A stretch of 64,000 bases of DNA from Citrobacter telavivensis (GTDB lineage Bacteria > Pseudomonadota > Gammaproteobacteria > Enterobacterales > Enterobacteriaceae), in assembly GCA_009363175.1 (NCBI GenBank), contig CP045205.1:496001-560000 (forward strand). Direction: 5' to 3'. Position 1 is the stretch's first letter. Every line of letters begins with the position of its first letter. The notes under the pieces are model-generated. The model was not told the origin of the DNA, ran no database searches, and saw nothing but the letters and a program-made list of their open reading frames with translations. Below, piece after piece: positions 45,920-55,536 of the stretch. The position numbers and the translations under genes are program-made.

Positions 45920-47023
45920 GTGAATTTACTGACAGTCAGTACTGATCTCATCAGTATTTTTTTATTCACGACACTGTTCCTGTTTTTTGCACGCAAGGTC
46001 GCAAAAAAGGTCGGTTTAGTGGATAAACCCAACTTCCGTAAACGCCACCAGGGATTGATACCGTTGGTTGGGGGCATCTCAGTTTATGCGGGGATTTGTT
46101 TCACATTCAGCATTGTGAATGTTTATATTCCCCATGCGGCTCTCTATCTGGCTTGTGCCGGTGTACTGGTCTTTATCGGCGCACTGGACGATCGCTTTGA
46201 TATTAGCGTAAAAATTCGTGCCACCATTCAGGCCGCTATCGGCGTGATCATGATGGTGGTGGGCAAGCTTTACCTCAGTAGCCTCGGCTATATCTTTGGT
46301 CCGTGGGAGATGGTGCTCGGGCCATTTGGTTATTTCCTCACACTCTTCGCCGTATGGGCTGCGATCAACGCATTCAACATGGTGGATGGTATCGACGGCT
46401 TATTAGGCGGACTCTCAAGCGTCTCATTTGCCGCGATGGGACTTATCCTGTGGTTTGATGGACAGACAAGTCTGGCTATCTGGTGCTTTGCCATGATCGC
46501 CGCCATCCTGCCATATATTCTGCTGAACCTCGGTGCACTCGGCCGTCGCTATAAAGTGTTTATGGGCGACGCTGGCAGCACGCTGATTGGTTTTACCGTT
46601 ATCTGGATCCTGCTAGAAACTACCCAGGGGAAAACGCACCCGATAAGCCCGGTGACCGCACTGTGGATCATCGCCATTCCGCTGATGGATATGGTGGCCA
46701 TCATGTACCGTCGTCTGCGTAAAGGGATGAGCCCGTTCTCGCCAGACCGTCAGCATATTCATCATTTGATCATGCGCGCAGGCTTTACTTCACGTCAGGC
46801 GTTTGTCCTGATCACGCTTGCCGCCGCGATACTGGCCTCGATTGGCGTGCTTGCGGAATATTCTCATTTTGTCCCGGAATGGGCCATGTTGGTGCTCTTT
46901 TTGCTAGCATTCTTCCTCTACGGTTACTGCATTAAACGTGCCTGGAAGGTGGCGAGGTTCATCAAACGCATGAAGCGCAGATTACGAAGAAACCGTGATA
47001 ACAATCCGAAATTAACCAAGTAA
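45920..47023 (+). CDS. wecA: UDP-GlcNAc:undecaprenyl-phosphate GlcNAc-1-phosphate transferase WecA (GTG start)
   Basis: This membrane enzyme starts ECA and many O-antigen chains by transferring GlcNAc-1-P to undecaprenyl phosphate. It has 367 residues, as in E. coli, with about 11 membrane segments. Conserved cytoplasmic motifs include GALDDRFDISVKIR near residue 89, NAFNMVDGIDGL near 152 and the HIHHL motif (SPDRQHIHHLIMRAG) near 280. The start is GTG. It heads the wec/rff operon, with wzzE 11 bases downstream. Confidence 0.97.
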   Translation: MNLLTVSTDLISIFLFTTLFLFFARKVAKKVGLVDKPNFRKRHQGLIPLVGGISVYAGICFTFSIVNVYIPHAALYLACAGVLVFIGALDDRFDISVKIRATIQAAIGVIMMVVGKLYLSSLGYIFGPWEMVLGPFGYFLTLFAVWAAINAFNMVDGIDGLLGGLSSVSFAAMGLILWFDGQTSLAIWCFAMIAAILPYILLNLGALGRRYKVFMGDAGSTLIGFTVIWILLETTQGKTHPISPVTALWIIAIPLMDMVAIMYRRLRKGMSPFSPDRQHIHHLIMRAGFTSRQAFVLITLAAAILASIGVLAEYSHFVPEWAMLVLFLLAFFLYGYCIKRAWKVARFIKRMKRRLRRNRDNNPKLTK

Positions 47024-47034
47024 ATGAGGGTGCG

Positions 47035-48081
47035 ATGACTCAACCATTGCCGGGGGCACACGCTGTGAGCGCTGAGAATGAACTGGATATACGTGGGTTG
47101 TTTCGTACCTTGTGGGCCGGGAAGGTGTGGATTGTCGGTATCGCGCTGTTATTCGCGCTGATCGCGCTGGCGTATACTTTTTTTGCTCGTCAGGAGTGGA
47201 GTGCGACCGCAATCTCCGATCGCCCCACGGTGAATATGCTGGGCGGTTACTATTCCCAGCAGCAGTTTTTGCGGAATCTGGACATAAAAGCCGATAACGC
47301 GTCAGGCGATCAACCTTCGGTCATGGATGAAGCTTATAAAGAGTTCGTGATGCAACTGGCCTCCTGGGATACGCGCCGCGACTTCTGGCTGCAAACCGAC
47401 TACTACAAGCAGCGAATGGTCGGCAACAGCAAAGCCGATGCCGCCATGCTTGATGAGATGATCAATAACATTCAGTTCACCCCCGGTGATTTCGCCCGCG
47501 CGATTAACGACAGCGTCAAACTCATTGCCGAAACCGCGCCTGATGCGAACAATTTGCTGCGTCAGTATGTGGCGTTCTCCAGTCAGCGCGCGGCAAGCCA
47601 TCTCAACGAAGAACTAAAAGGCGCGTGGGCCGCGCGGACCGTGCAAATGAAGGCGCAGGTCAAACGTCAGGAAGAGGTGGCGAAAGCTATTTTCTCTCGC
47701 CGCGTGAGCAGTATTGAGCAGGCGCTTAAGATCGCTGAACAGCACAATATCTCCCGCAGTGCGACCGATGTGCCGGCAGATGAATTACCGGATTCTGAGC
47801 TGTTTCTGCTCGGACGTCCGATGCTCCAGGCACGCCTTGAAAATTTACGGGCGGTTGGTCCCTCATTCGACCTGGACTACTTCCAGAATCGAGCCATGCT
47901 AAATACATTGAATGTGGGGCCAACTCTGGACCCGCGTTTTCAGACCTATCGCTATTTGCGTACGCCGGAAGAACCGGTAAAACGCGATAGCCCGCGCCGT
48001 GCCTTCCTGATGGTGATGTGGGGCATCGTGGGGGGGCTTATCGGCGCAGGTGTTGCGTTAACCCGCCGCCGCACGATTTAG
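47035..48081 (+). CDS. wzzE: ECA chain-length regulator WzzE
   Basis: This polysaccharide co-polymerase of 348 residues sets the length of ECA repeats. Two membrane helices flank a periplasmic domain: residues ~33-53 (IVGIALLFALIALAYTFF) and ~322-342 (AFLMVMWGIVGGLIGAGVAL), with the Pro/Gly-type motif. It works with WzyE and WzxE encoded downstream. Confidence 0.96.
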   Translation: MTQPLPGAHAVSAENELDIRGLFRTLWAGKVWIVGIALLFALIALAYTFFARQEWSATAISDRPTVNMLGGYYSQQQFLRNLDIKADNASGDQPSVMDEAYKEFVMQLASWDTRRDFWLQTDYYKQRMVGNSKADAAMLDEMINNIQFTPGDFARAINDSVKLIAETAPDANNLLRQYVAFSSQRAASHLNEELKGAWAARTVQMKAQVKRQEEVAKAIFSRRVSSIEQALKIAEQHNISRSATDVPADELPDSELFLLGRPMLQARLENLRAVGPSFDLDYFQNRAMLNTLNVGPTLDPRFQTYRYLRTPEEPVKRDSPRRAFLMVMWGIVGGLIGAGVALTRRRTI

Positions 48082-48136
48082 CACGACTGCCGCAGTGAGG
48101 GGCTGGGCCCTCACTGACTATTCGAAGAGAATCGAT

Positions 48137-49267
48137 GTGAAAGTACTGACTGTATTTGGCACGCGACCGGAAGCCATAAAAATGGCACCTCTGGTGCATG
48201 CGCTGGCAAAGGATCCTGATTTCGACGCAAAAGTCTGCGTCACCGCGCAGCACCGGGAGATGCTCGATCAGGTATTGAACCTCTTTTCTATTGTCCCTGA
48301 CTACGATCTCAACATCATGCAGCCAGGTCAGGGGTTGACAGAAATTACCTGTCGGATACTGGAAGGGCTGAAGCCTATCCTCGCTGACTTCAAGCCGGAT
48401 GTGGTGTTGGTTCACGGAGATACCACTACCACCATTGCGACCAGTCTGGCCGCGTTTTACCAGCGCATACCGGTAGGTCATGTCGAAGCCGGGCTACGCA
48501 CTGGCGATCTCTATTCCCCGTGGCCGGAAGAAGCAAACCGTACGCTAACCGGGCATCTGGCGATGTATCACTTTGCACCGACGGAGAACTCACGGCAAAA
48601 CCTGCTGCGCGAGAACATCGCCGACAGTCGTATCTTTGTCACCGGCAATACGGTGATTGATGCGCTGATCTGGGTGCGCGACCGCGTTCTGGCGAGCAAT
48701 ACGCTGCGTTCAGAACTGGCCGAACAGTATCCGTTCCTCAGCTCTGATAAGAAGCTGATCCTGGTGACCGGTCATCGTCGTGAAAGCTTTGGTCGCGGGT
48801 TTGAGCAGATTTGCCATGCCCTGGCGGAGATTGCGGCCGTCAATCAGGATGTGCAGATTGTCTACCCAGTGCACCTGAACCCGAACGTCAGCGAGCCGGT
48901 CAACCGTATTCTCGGCCATGTTAAAAACGTGACGCTGATTGAACCGCAGGACTATCTGCCCTTTGTCTGGCTGATGAATCACGCCTGGCTGATTCTGACG
49001 GACTCCGGCGGGATTCAGGAAGAGGCCCCGTCACTGGGTAAACCGGTGCTGGTGATGCGCGAAACGACCGAACGCCCCGAGGCCATTACCGCGGGTACTG
49101 TGCGTCTGGTGGGGACAGACCCACAGCGCATTGTTGAAGAAGTCACGCGTTTGCTGCATGACGAAAATGAATATCAGACCATGAGCCGCGCCCATAACCC
49201 TTACGGTGACGGGCAGGCCTGTGGCCGTATTTTACACGCGTTAAAAAACAATCGGGTATCGCTATGA
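48137..49267 (+). CDS. wecB: UDP-N-acetylglucosamine 2-epimerase WecB (GTG start)
   Basis: This enzyme converts UDP-GlcNAc to UDP-ManNAc for ECA. It has 376 residues, as in E. coli, starting VKVLTVFGTRPEAIKMAPL. Conserved motifs include VHGDTTTT, GHVEAGLRTGD and LTDSGGIQEEAPSLGKPVLVMR. The frame opens at 48095, but the GTG at 48137 with GAAGAGAA upstream matches the known start. Its stop overlaps wecC by 4 bases. Confidence 0.97.
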   Translation: MKVLTVFGTRPEAIKMAPLVHALAKDPDFDAKVCVTAQHREMLDQVLNLFSIVPDYDLNIMQPGQGLTEITCRILEGLKPILADFKPDVVLVHGDTTTTIATSLAAFYQRIPVGHVEAGLRTGDLYSPWPEEANRTLTGHLAMYHFAPTENSRQNLLRENIADSRIFVTGNTVIDALIWVRDRVLASNTLRSELAEQYPFLSSDKKLILVTGHRRESFGRGFEQICHALAEIAAVNQDVQIVYPVHLNPNVSEPVNRILGHVKNVTLIEPQDYLPFVWLMNHAWLILTDSGGIQEEAPSLGKPVLVMRETTERPEAITAGTVRLVGTDPQRIVEEVTRLLHDENEYQTMSRAHNPYGDGQACGRILHALKNNRVSL

Positions 49268-50526
49268 GTTTTTCTACCATTTCTGTTATTGGGCTGGGAT
49301 ATATCGGTTTGCCGACGGCGGCTGCCTTTGCTTCGCGCCAAAAGCAGGTGATTGGGGTGGACGTTAACCCGCATGCGGTGGAGACCATCAATCGCGGTGA
49401 AATCCATATTGTTGAGCCGGATCTGGATAACGTGGTGAAAACAGCGGTGGAAGGCGGCTTCCTGCGCGCCACCACCACGCCCGTTGACGCTGATGCGTAT
49501 CTGATTGCAGTGCCGACGCCGTTTAAAGGCGAACATGAGCCGGACATGACCTATGTCGAAGCGGCGGCGAAATCCGTTGCGCCGGTGCTGAAAAAGGGCG
49601 CGCTGGTGATCCTCGAGTCGACCTCTCCGGTCGGTGCGACCGAACAGATGGCGGCGTGGCTGGCAGAAATGCGCCCGGATCTCACTTTCCCGCAACAGGC
49701 TGGAGAGCAGGCGGATGTGAATATCGCCTATTGTCCTGAGCGTGTGCTGCCGGGGCAGGTGATGGTGGAACTGATCAAGAATGACCGGGTGATCGGCGGC
49801 ATGACGCCGGTGTGCTCGGCGCGCGCCAGTGAACTGTACAAGATATTCCTTGAAGGCGAGTGCGTGGTGACGAATTCCCGTACGGCAGAAATGTGTAAGC
49901 TGACGGAAAACAGCTTCCGCGACGTCAATATCGCCTTTGCCAACGAACTGTCGCTGATTTGCGCCGAGCAGGGGATTAACGTCTGGGAGCTGATTCGCCT
50001 GGCGAACCGCCATCCGCGTGTCAACATTCTCCAGCCGGGACCGGGCGTCGGCGGGCACTGTATTGCTGTCGATCCGTGGTTTATTGTGGCGCAGAATCCG
50101 CAGCAGTCGCGTCTGATTCGTACCGCGCGTGAAGTGAACGACAGCAAACCGCACTGGGTTGTCGGTCAGGTCAAAGCCGCCGTTGCGGACTGCCTGGCGG
50201 CGACGGACAAGCGCGCCAGCGAAGTGAAAATCGCCTGCTTCGGCCTTGCATTCAAACCCAATATCGACGATCTGCGTGAAAGCCCGGCGATGGGGATCGC
50301 GAAAAGTATCGCCCAGTGGCACAGCGGTGAAACGCTGGTGGTGGAACCGAATATCCACCAACTGCCGAAAAAGCTGGATGGTCTTTGCACACTGGCAGAA
50401 CTTAACGATGCGCTGGCCACTGCCGACGTGCTGGTGATGTTGGTCGATCACAGCCCGTTTAAAGCCATCCCGGGTGATGCCGTGCATCAGCAGTACATCG
50501 TGGATACCAAAGGAGTGTGGCGTTAA
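49264..50526 (+). CDS. wecC: UDP-N-acetyl-D-mannosamine dehydrogenase WecC
   Basis: This enzyme oxidises UDP-ManNAc to UDP-ManNAcA with NAD. It has 420 residues, as in E. coli. The Rossmann motif is VIGLGYIGLPTAAAFA at the N-terminus, and the catalytic cysteine is in PGVGGHCIAVDPW near residue 265. It overlaps wecB (ATGA) and rffG (TAATG), which indicates coupled translation. Confidence 0.97.
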   Translation: MSFSTISVIGLGYIGLPTAAAFASRQKQVIGVDVNPHAVETINRGEIHIVEPDLDNVVKTAVEGGFLRATTTPVDADAYLIAVPTPFKGEHEPDMTYVEAAAKSVAPVLKKGALVILESTSPVGATEQMAAWLAEMRPDLTFPQQAGEQADVNIAYCPERVLPGQVMVELIKNDRVIGGMTPVCSARASELYKIFLEGECVVTNSRTAEMCKLTENSFRDVNIAFANELSLICAEQGINVWELIRLANRHPRVNILQPGPGVGGHCIAVDPWFIVAQNPQQSRLIRTAREVNDSKPHWVVGQVKAAVADCLAATDKRASEVKIACFGLAFKPNIDDLRESPAMGIAKSIAQWHSGETLVVEPNIHQLPKKLDGLCTLAELNDALATADVLVMLVDHSPFKAIPGDAVHQQYIVDTKGVWR

Positions 50527-51593
50527 TGAAACGGATTCTGGTGACTGGTGGCGCAGGTTTCATCGGTTCAGCGGTGGTACGGCATATCATTAATGAGACG
50601 GCGGATGCGGTGGTGGTGGTGGATAAACTCACCTACGCCGGCAATCTGATGTCGCTGGCGCCGGTAGCGCAGAGCGAGCGCTTTGCCTTCGAGAAAGTGG
50701 ATATTTGCGATCGCGCCTCGCTGGATCGGGTTTTTCAACAGTATCAGCCAGACTGCGTGATGCATCTGGCTGCCGAAAGCCATGTCGATCGCTCTATCGA
50801 CGGCCCGGCGGCGTTTATCGAAACCAACATTGTTGGTACCTACACGCTGCTGGAAGCGGCGCGGGCGTACTGGGGTGAACGGGCTGATGAGAAAAAATCG
50901 GCGTTTCGCTTCCATCATATCTCGACGGATGAAGTGTATGGCGATTTGCACTCGACGGATGATTTCTTTACTGAGACGACGCCGTACGCCCCAAGCAGCC
51001 CCTATTCCGCGTCAAAAGCCAGTAGCGATCACCTGGTGCGCGCCTGGCTGCGTACCTACGGCTTCCCGACGCTTATCACCAACTGCTCTAACAACTATGG
51101 CCCATACCACTTCCCGGAAAAACTGATCCCGTTGATGACGCTCAATGCGCTGGCGGGTAAACCGCTGCCCGTGTATGGCAACGGACAGCAGATCCGCGAC
51201 TGGCTCTATGTGGACGATCACGCCAGAGCGCTGTACTGCGTGGCGACCACCGGGGAAATCGGTGAAACGTATAACATCGGCGGTCATAACGAGCGTAAGA
51301 ATCTGGATGTGGTTGAGACGATTTGCGACCTGCTGGAAGAACTGGCACCGAACAAACCGCAGGGTATCGCGCACTACCGCGACCTGATTACCTTTGTGGA
51401 CGATCGTCCTGGTCACGACTTACGTTACGCCATTGACGCGTCGAAAATCGCCCGTGAGCTTGGCTGGACGCCGCAGGAAACCTTTGAAAGCGGTATGCGT
51501 AAAACCGTGCAGTGGTATCTGGCGAATGAGGCCTGGTGGAAGCCCGTGCAGGATGGCAGCTATCAGGGCCAACGTTTGGGTCTGAAGGGGTGA
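50526..51593 (+). CDS. rffG: dTDP-glucose 4,6-dehydratase RffG
   Basis: This short-chain dehydrogenase-type enzyme makes dTDP-4-keto-6-deoxyglucose for ECA Fuc4NAc. It has 355 residues from the ATG overlapping the wecC stop. The NAD motif is VTGGAGFIGSAVVRH, and the catalytic triad includes SSPYSASK (YxxxK). It is a paralogue of RmlB in O-antigen clusters. Confidence 0.96.
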   Translation: MKRILVTGGAGFIGSAVVRHIINETADAVVVVDKLTYAGNLMSLAPVAQSERFAFEKVDICDRASLDRVFQQYQPDCVMHLAAESHVDRSIDGPAAFIETNIVGTYTLLEAARAYWGERADEKKSAFRFHHISTDEVYGDLHSTDDFFTETTPYAPSSPYSASKASSDHLVRAWLRTYGFPTLITNCSNNYGPYHFPEKLIPLMTLNALAGKPLPVYGNGQQIRDWLYVDDHARALYCVATTGEIGETYNIGGHNERKNLDVVETICDLLEELAPNKPQGIAHYRDLITFVDDRPGHDLRYAIDASKIARELGWTPQETFESGMRKTVQWYLANEAWWKPVQDGSYQGQRLGLKG

Positions 51594-51612
51594 TTACCCG
51601 GAGGAAGAAGGC

Positions 51613-52494
51613 ATGAAAGGTATCATTCTGGCGGGAGGGTCCGGCACCCGTCTGCATCCTATCACGCGCGGCGTGTCTAAACAGCTGCTGCCCATTTACG
51701 ATAAACCGATGATTTATTATCCGTTATCGGTGCTCATGCTGGCAGGCATTCGCGAGATCCTGATTATTACCACGCCGGAAGATAAAGGGTACTTTCAGCG
51801 CCTGTTGGGTGACGGTTCTGAATTCGGCATTCATCTGCAGTATGCCGAACAACCGAGTCCGGATGGTCTGGCGCAAGCGTTTATCATCGGTGAGACGTTC
51901 CTTAACGGTGAACCTTCCTGCCTGGTGTTAGGCGATAATATCTTCTTCGGTCAGGGGTTTAGCCCCAAATTGCGTCATGTGGCTGCGCGTACCGAAGGGG
52001 CAACCGTGTTTGGCTATCAGGTGATGGATCCGGAACGGTTTGGCGTGGTGGAGTTTGATGACAATTTCCGCGCCGTCTCGTTAGAAGAGAAACCGAAGCA
52101 GCCTAAATCTAACTGGGCGGTGACCGGACTTTATTTCTACGACCGCAACGTGGTGGAGTACGCAAAGCGTGTGAAACCGTCTGAACGCGGCGAACTGGAG
52201 ATCACCTCTATCAACCAGATGTATCTTGAAGCGGGCGATCTGACGGTTGAGTTGCTGGGGCGCGGTTTTGCCTGGCTCGATACCGGGACGCATGACAGCC
52301 TGATTGAGGCGAGTACCTTTGTGCAGACGGTTGAAAAGCGTCAGGGATTCAAAATTGCCTGTCTGGAAGAGATTGCCTGGCGCAATGGCTGGCTGGATGA
52401 TGACGGCGTGAGACGTGCCGCCAGCGCCTTAGCGAAAACGGGCTACGGCCAATATTTGCTGGAGCTGCTTCGTGCACGTCCGCGCCAGTATTGA
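51613..52494 (+). CDS. rffH: Glucose-1-phosphate thymidylyltransferase RffH
   Basis: This enzyme makes dTDP-glucose from dTTP and glucose-1-P. It has 293 residues, as in E. coli. The nucleotide-binding motif is IILAGGSGTRLHPITRGVSKQLLP at the N-terminus, and VLGDNIFFGQGF carries the metal Asp. It overlaps rffC by 23 bases. Confidence 0.97.
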   Translation: MKGIILAGGSGTRLHPITRGVSKQLLPIYDKPMIYYPLSVLMLAGIREILIITTPEDKGYFQRLLGDGSEFGIHLQYAEQPSPDGLAQAFIIGETFLNGEPSCLVLGDNIFFGQGFSPKLRHVAARTEGATVFGYQVMDPERFGVVEFDDNFRAVSLEEKPKQPKSNWAVTGLYFYDRNVVEYAKRVKPSERGELEITSINQMYLEAGDLTVELLGRGFAWLDTGTHDSLIEASTFVQTVEKRQGFKIACLEEIAWRNGWLDDDGVRRAASALAKTGYGQYLLELLRARPRQY

Positions 52495-53149
52495 ACCGCT
52501 GGGTTGGGAAAACCGCTTCTTTGGCGTGGACAGTGCGATTGTCCGGCTGGATCCCGTGGCGCCGTTTTTAACCGCTGAAGTCTTACAGCCCTGGTCACGG
52601 GTGCAGGCTAAAATTCCGGCGGCCAATACCGCCGCGCTGGATGCCTTGCAACAGCTTGGCTTTGCGCTGGTGGAAGGGGAAGTGGATCTTGCCGTCAGCG
52701 TCGGGAAAACCTGCGGGCAAACCGGCGCAGAAATTGCACAACTGACGGACATTCCGGCATTGCGTCAACTCGCTGCGGCGGCCTTTGCGCAAAGTCGCTT
52801 TCGTGCGCCGTGGTACGCGCCTGACGCCAGCGCCCGCTTTTATGCACAGTGGATTGAAAACGCGGTACACGGCACGTTTGATCATCAGTGTCTGGTGCTT
52901 CGTACCTCAAACGGCGATATTCGCGGCTATGTTTCACTGCGCGAACTTGGTGACCGTGAGGCGCGCATCGGCTTACTCGCCGGGCATGGCGCAGGAGCCG
53001 AGCTGATGCAGGCGGCGCTGGGCTGGGCGCAGGCGCGCGGCAAAACAACATTGCGGGTGGCGACCCAGATGGGCAACACCGCCGCGCTTAAACGTTATAT
53101 ACAAAGCGGTGCGAATGTAGAAAGCACCGCGTACTGGTTATACAGGTGA
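52472..53149 (+). CDS. rffC: dTDP-4-amino-4,6-dideoxygalactose N-acetyltransferase RffC/WecD (GTG start)
   Basis: This GNAT-family acetyltransferase makes dTDP-Fuc4NAc using acetyl-CoA. It has 225 residues, starting at a GTG inside the end of rffH and matching the E. coli N-terminus (VHVRASIEPLGWENRFFGV). The acetyl-CoA loop lies near LLAGHGAGAELMQAALGWA (~residue 170). It is more divergent from E. coli than its neighbours. Confidence 0.94.
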   Translation: MHVRASIEPLGWENRFFGVDSAIVRLDPVAPFLTAEVLQPWSRVQAKIPAANTAALDALQQLGFALVEGEVDLAVSVGKTCGQTGAEIAQLTDIPALRQLAAAAFAQSRFRAPWYAPDASARFYAQWIENAVHGTFDHQCLVLRTSNGDIRGYVSLRELGDREARIGLLAGHGAGAELMQAALGWAQARGKTTLRVATQMGNTAALKRYIQSGANVESTAYWLYR

Positions 53150-53153
53150 CAAC

Positions 53154-54284
53154 ATGATTCCGTTTAACGCACCGCCGGTGGTGGGAACCGAACTCGACTA
53201 TATGCAGTCTGCGATGGGCAGCGGCAAACTGTGCGGCGATGGCGGCTTTACTCGTCGTTGTCAGCAGTGGCTGGAGCAGCGTTTTGGCAGTGCGAAGGTG
53301 TTGCTGACGCCTTCCTGTACCGCCTCCCTGGAGATGGCGGCACTGCTGCTGGATATTCAGCCGGGTGATGAAGTGATCATGCCGAGTTACACCTTCGTGT
53401 CGACCGCGAATGCGTTTGTGCTGCGCGGTGCCAAAATCATCTTTGTGGATATCCGTCCGGATACCATGAACATCGACGAAACACGTATTGAAGCGGCGAT
53501 CGGCGAAAAAACGCGGGCGATTGTGCCTGTTCATTACGCGGGCGTGGCCTGTGAGATGGACACCATCATGGCGCTGGCGGATAAGTACAACCTGTTTGTC
53601 GTGGAAGATGCCGCGCAGGGCGTCATGTCGACTTACAAAGGCCGTGCGCTGGGAACGATAGGCCACATCGGCTGCTTCAGCTTCCACGAAACGAAAAACT
53701 ACACGGCGGGTGGCGAAGGCGGCGCAACGCTGATTAACGATCGCAGCCTTATCGAGCGTGCGGAAATCATTCGCGAAAAAGGCACTAACCGCAGCCAGTT
53801 CTTCCGCGGTCAGGTCGACAAATATACCTGGCGCGATATTGGTTCCAGCTATTTGATGTCCGATCTACAGGCCGCCTATCTCTGGGCACAACTGGAAGCG
53901 GCGGACCGTATTAATCAGCAGCGTCTGGCGCTGTGGCAGACCTACTACGATGCCCTCGCACCGCTGGCGCGTGCCGGCAGAATTGAACTGCCGTCCATTC
54001 CGGATGACTGTAAACAGAACGCCCATATGTTTTATATCAAGCTGCGCGACATTGACGATCGTAATGCGCTGATTAACTTCCTGAAAGAAGCTGAAATTAT
54101 GGCGGTGTTCCATTACATTCCGCTGCATGACAGCCCGGCGGGCGACAAGTTTGGTGAATTTTCCGGCGAGGATCGCTACACCACCAAAGAGAGTGAGCGC
54201 CTGCTGCGCCTGCCGCTGTTTTATAACCTGTCGGCAGTGAATCAGCGTACGGTGATGACGACATTGCTTAACTATTTCGCCTGA
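53154..54284 (+). CDS. rffA: dTDP-4-dehydro-6-deoxyglucose aminotransferase RffA/WecE
   Basis: This PLP-dependent sugar aminotransferase of the DegT/DnrJ/EryC1 family has 376 residues. The Schiff-base lysine lies in FSFHETKNYTAGGEGG near residue 181. It supplies the amino sugar acetylated by RffC, encoded just upstream with a 4-base gap. Confidence 0.97.
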   Translation: MIPFNAPPVVGTELDYMQSAMGSGKLCGDGGFTRRCQQWLEQRFGSAKVLLTPSCTASLEMAALLLDIQPGDEVIMPSYTFVSTANAFVLRGAKIIFVDIRPDTMNIDETRIEAAIGEKTRAIVPVHYAGVACEMDTIMALADKYNLFVVEDAAQGVMSTYKGRALGTIGHIGCFSFHETKNYTAGGEGGATLINDRSLIERAEIIREKGTNRSQFFRGQVDKYTWRDIGSSYLMSDLQAAYLWAQLEAADRINQQRLALWQTYYDALAPLARAGRIELPSIPDDCKQNAHMFYIKLRDIDDRNALINFLKEAEIMAVFHYIPLHDSPAGDKFGEFSGEDRYTTKESERLLRLPLFYNLSAVNQRTVMTTLLNYFA

Positions 54285-54285
54285 T

Positions 54286-55536
54286 ATGTCGCTTGCGAAA
54301 GCGTCCTTGTGGACGGCGGCCAGCACGCTGGTCAAAATTGGCGCGGGGTTACTGGTCGTTAAGTTGCTGGCGGTGTCTTTCGGTCCGGCTGGCGTCGGCC
54401 AGGCAGGAAACTTCCGTCAGATGGTCACCGTACTCGGTGTCCTGGCGGGGGCCGGGATTTTCAATGGCGTCACCAAATACGTCGCGCAGTCCCATGATAA
54501 TCCGGAACAACTGCGGCGGGTTGTCGGTACGTCCTCGGCCATGGTGCTGGGTTTTTCGACGCTGCTGGCGCTGGTGTTTCTGCTCGCGGCGGCACCGATT
54601 AGCCAGGCGCTATTCGGCCATACTCAGTATCAGGGGCTGGTGCGCTTAGTGGCGCTGGTGCAGATGGGGATTGCCTGGGCCAACCTGCTGCTGGCGTTGA
54701 TGAAAGGATTTCGTGATGCGGCCGGAAATGCGCTGTCACTGATGGTCGGCAGCCTGGTGGGCGTCGTTGCCTACTATGGCTGTTACCGATTGGGCGGCTA
54801 TGAAGGCGCGCTCCTCGGTCTGGCGCTGGTGCCCGCGCTGGTGGTGATCCCTGCGGCTGCCATGCTGATGAAACGCGGGACGATCCCGCTGCGCTATCTG
54901 CGGCCGTCCTGGGACAAGGGGCTGGCGGGGCAACTCAGCAAGTTTACCCTGATGGCGCTGATCACCTCCGTCACGCTGCCCGTGGCGTATGTGATGATGC
55001 GAAACCTGCTGGCTGCGCACTACAGCTGGGACGACGTCGGGATCTGGCAAGGGGTGAGCAGTATTTCGGATGCTTACCTACAATTTATTACCGCTTCGTT
55101 CAGCGTCTACCTGTTGCCGACGCTGTCGCGCCTCACCGAAAAACGGGATATCACGCGAGAAGTGGTGAAGTCGCTGAAGTTTGTTCTGCCCGCGGTGGCC
55201 GCCGCGAGTTTCACCGTCTGGCTGCTGCGTGATTTTGCTATCTGGCTGCTGTTCTCTGAGAAATTCACCGCCATGCGCGATCTGTTTGCCTGGCAGTTAA
55301 TCGGAGATGTGTTGAAGGTCGGGGCGTATGTCTTCGGTTATCTGGTGATCGCCAAAGCATCACTGCGATTTTATATTTTGGCTGAAATCAGCCAGTTCAT
55401 TTTACTGACGGCATTTGCGCACTGGCTGATCCCGGCACACGGCGCGCTGGGTGCGGCACAGGCCTACATGGCCACGTACGTCGTCTATTTCTCTCTGTGT
55501 TGTTGCGTATTTTTACTCTGGCGTAGGCGGGCATGA
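54286..55536 (+). CDS. wzxE: ECA lipid III flippase WzxE
   Basis: This inner-membrane flippase moves the undecaprenyl-PP-linked ECA trisaccharide to the periplasmic face. It has 416 residues with about 12 membrane segments and belongs to the MATE/MOP superfamily. It starts one base after the rffA stop and overlaps rffT by 4 bases (ATGA). Confidence 0.97.
   Translation: MSLAKASLWTAASTLVKIGAGLLVVKLLAVSFGPAGVGQAGNFRQMVTVLGVLAGAGIFNGVTKYVAQSHDNPEQLRRVVGTSSAMVLGFSTLLALVFLLAAAPISQALFGHTQYQGLVRLVALVQMGIAWANLLLALMKGFRDAAGNALSLMVGSLVGVVAYYGCYRLGGYEGALLGLALVPALVVIPAAAMLMKRGTIPLRYLRPSWDKGLAGQLSKFTLMALITSVTLPVAYVMMRNLLAAHYSWDDVGIWQGVSSISDAYLQFITASFSVYLLPTLSRLTEKRDITREVVKSLKFVLPAVAAASFTVWLLRDFAIWLLFSEKFTAMRDLFAWQLIGDVLKVGAYVFGYLVIAKASLRFYILAEISQFILLTAFAHWLIPAHGALGAAQAYMATYVVYFSLCCCVFLLWRRRA

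Noticed and set aside
49201..50487. 428-residue minus-strand ORF antisense to wecC
   Set aside because: It is a shadow frame of the highly conserved wecC, His/Arg-rich with no domain, typical of antisense frames in GC-rich coding DNA.
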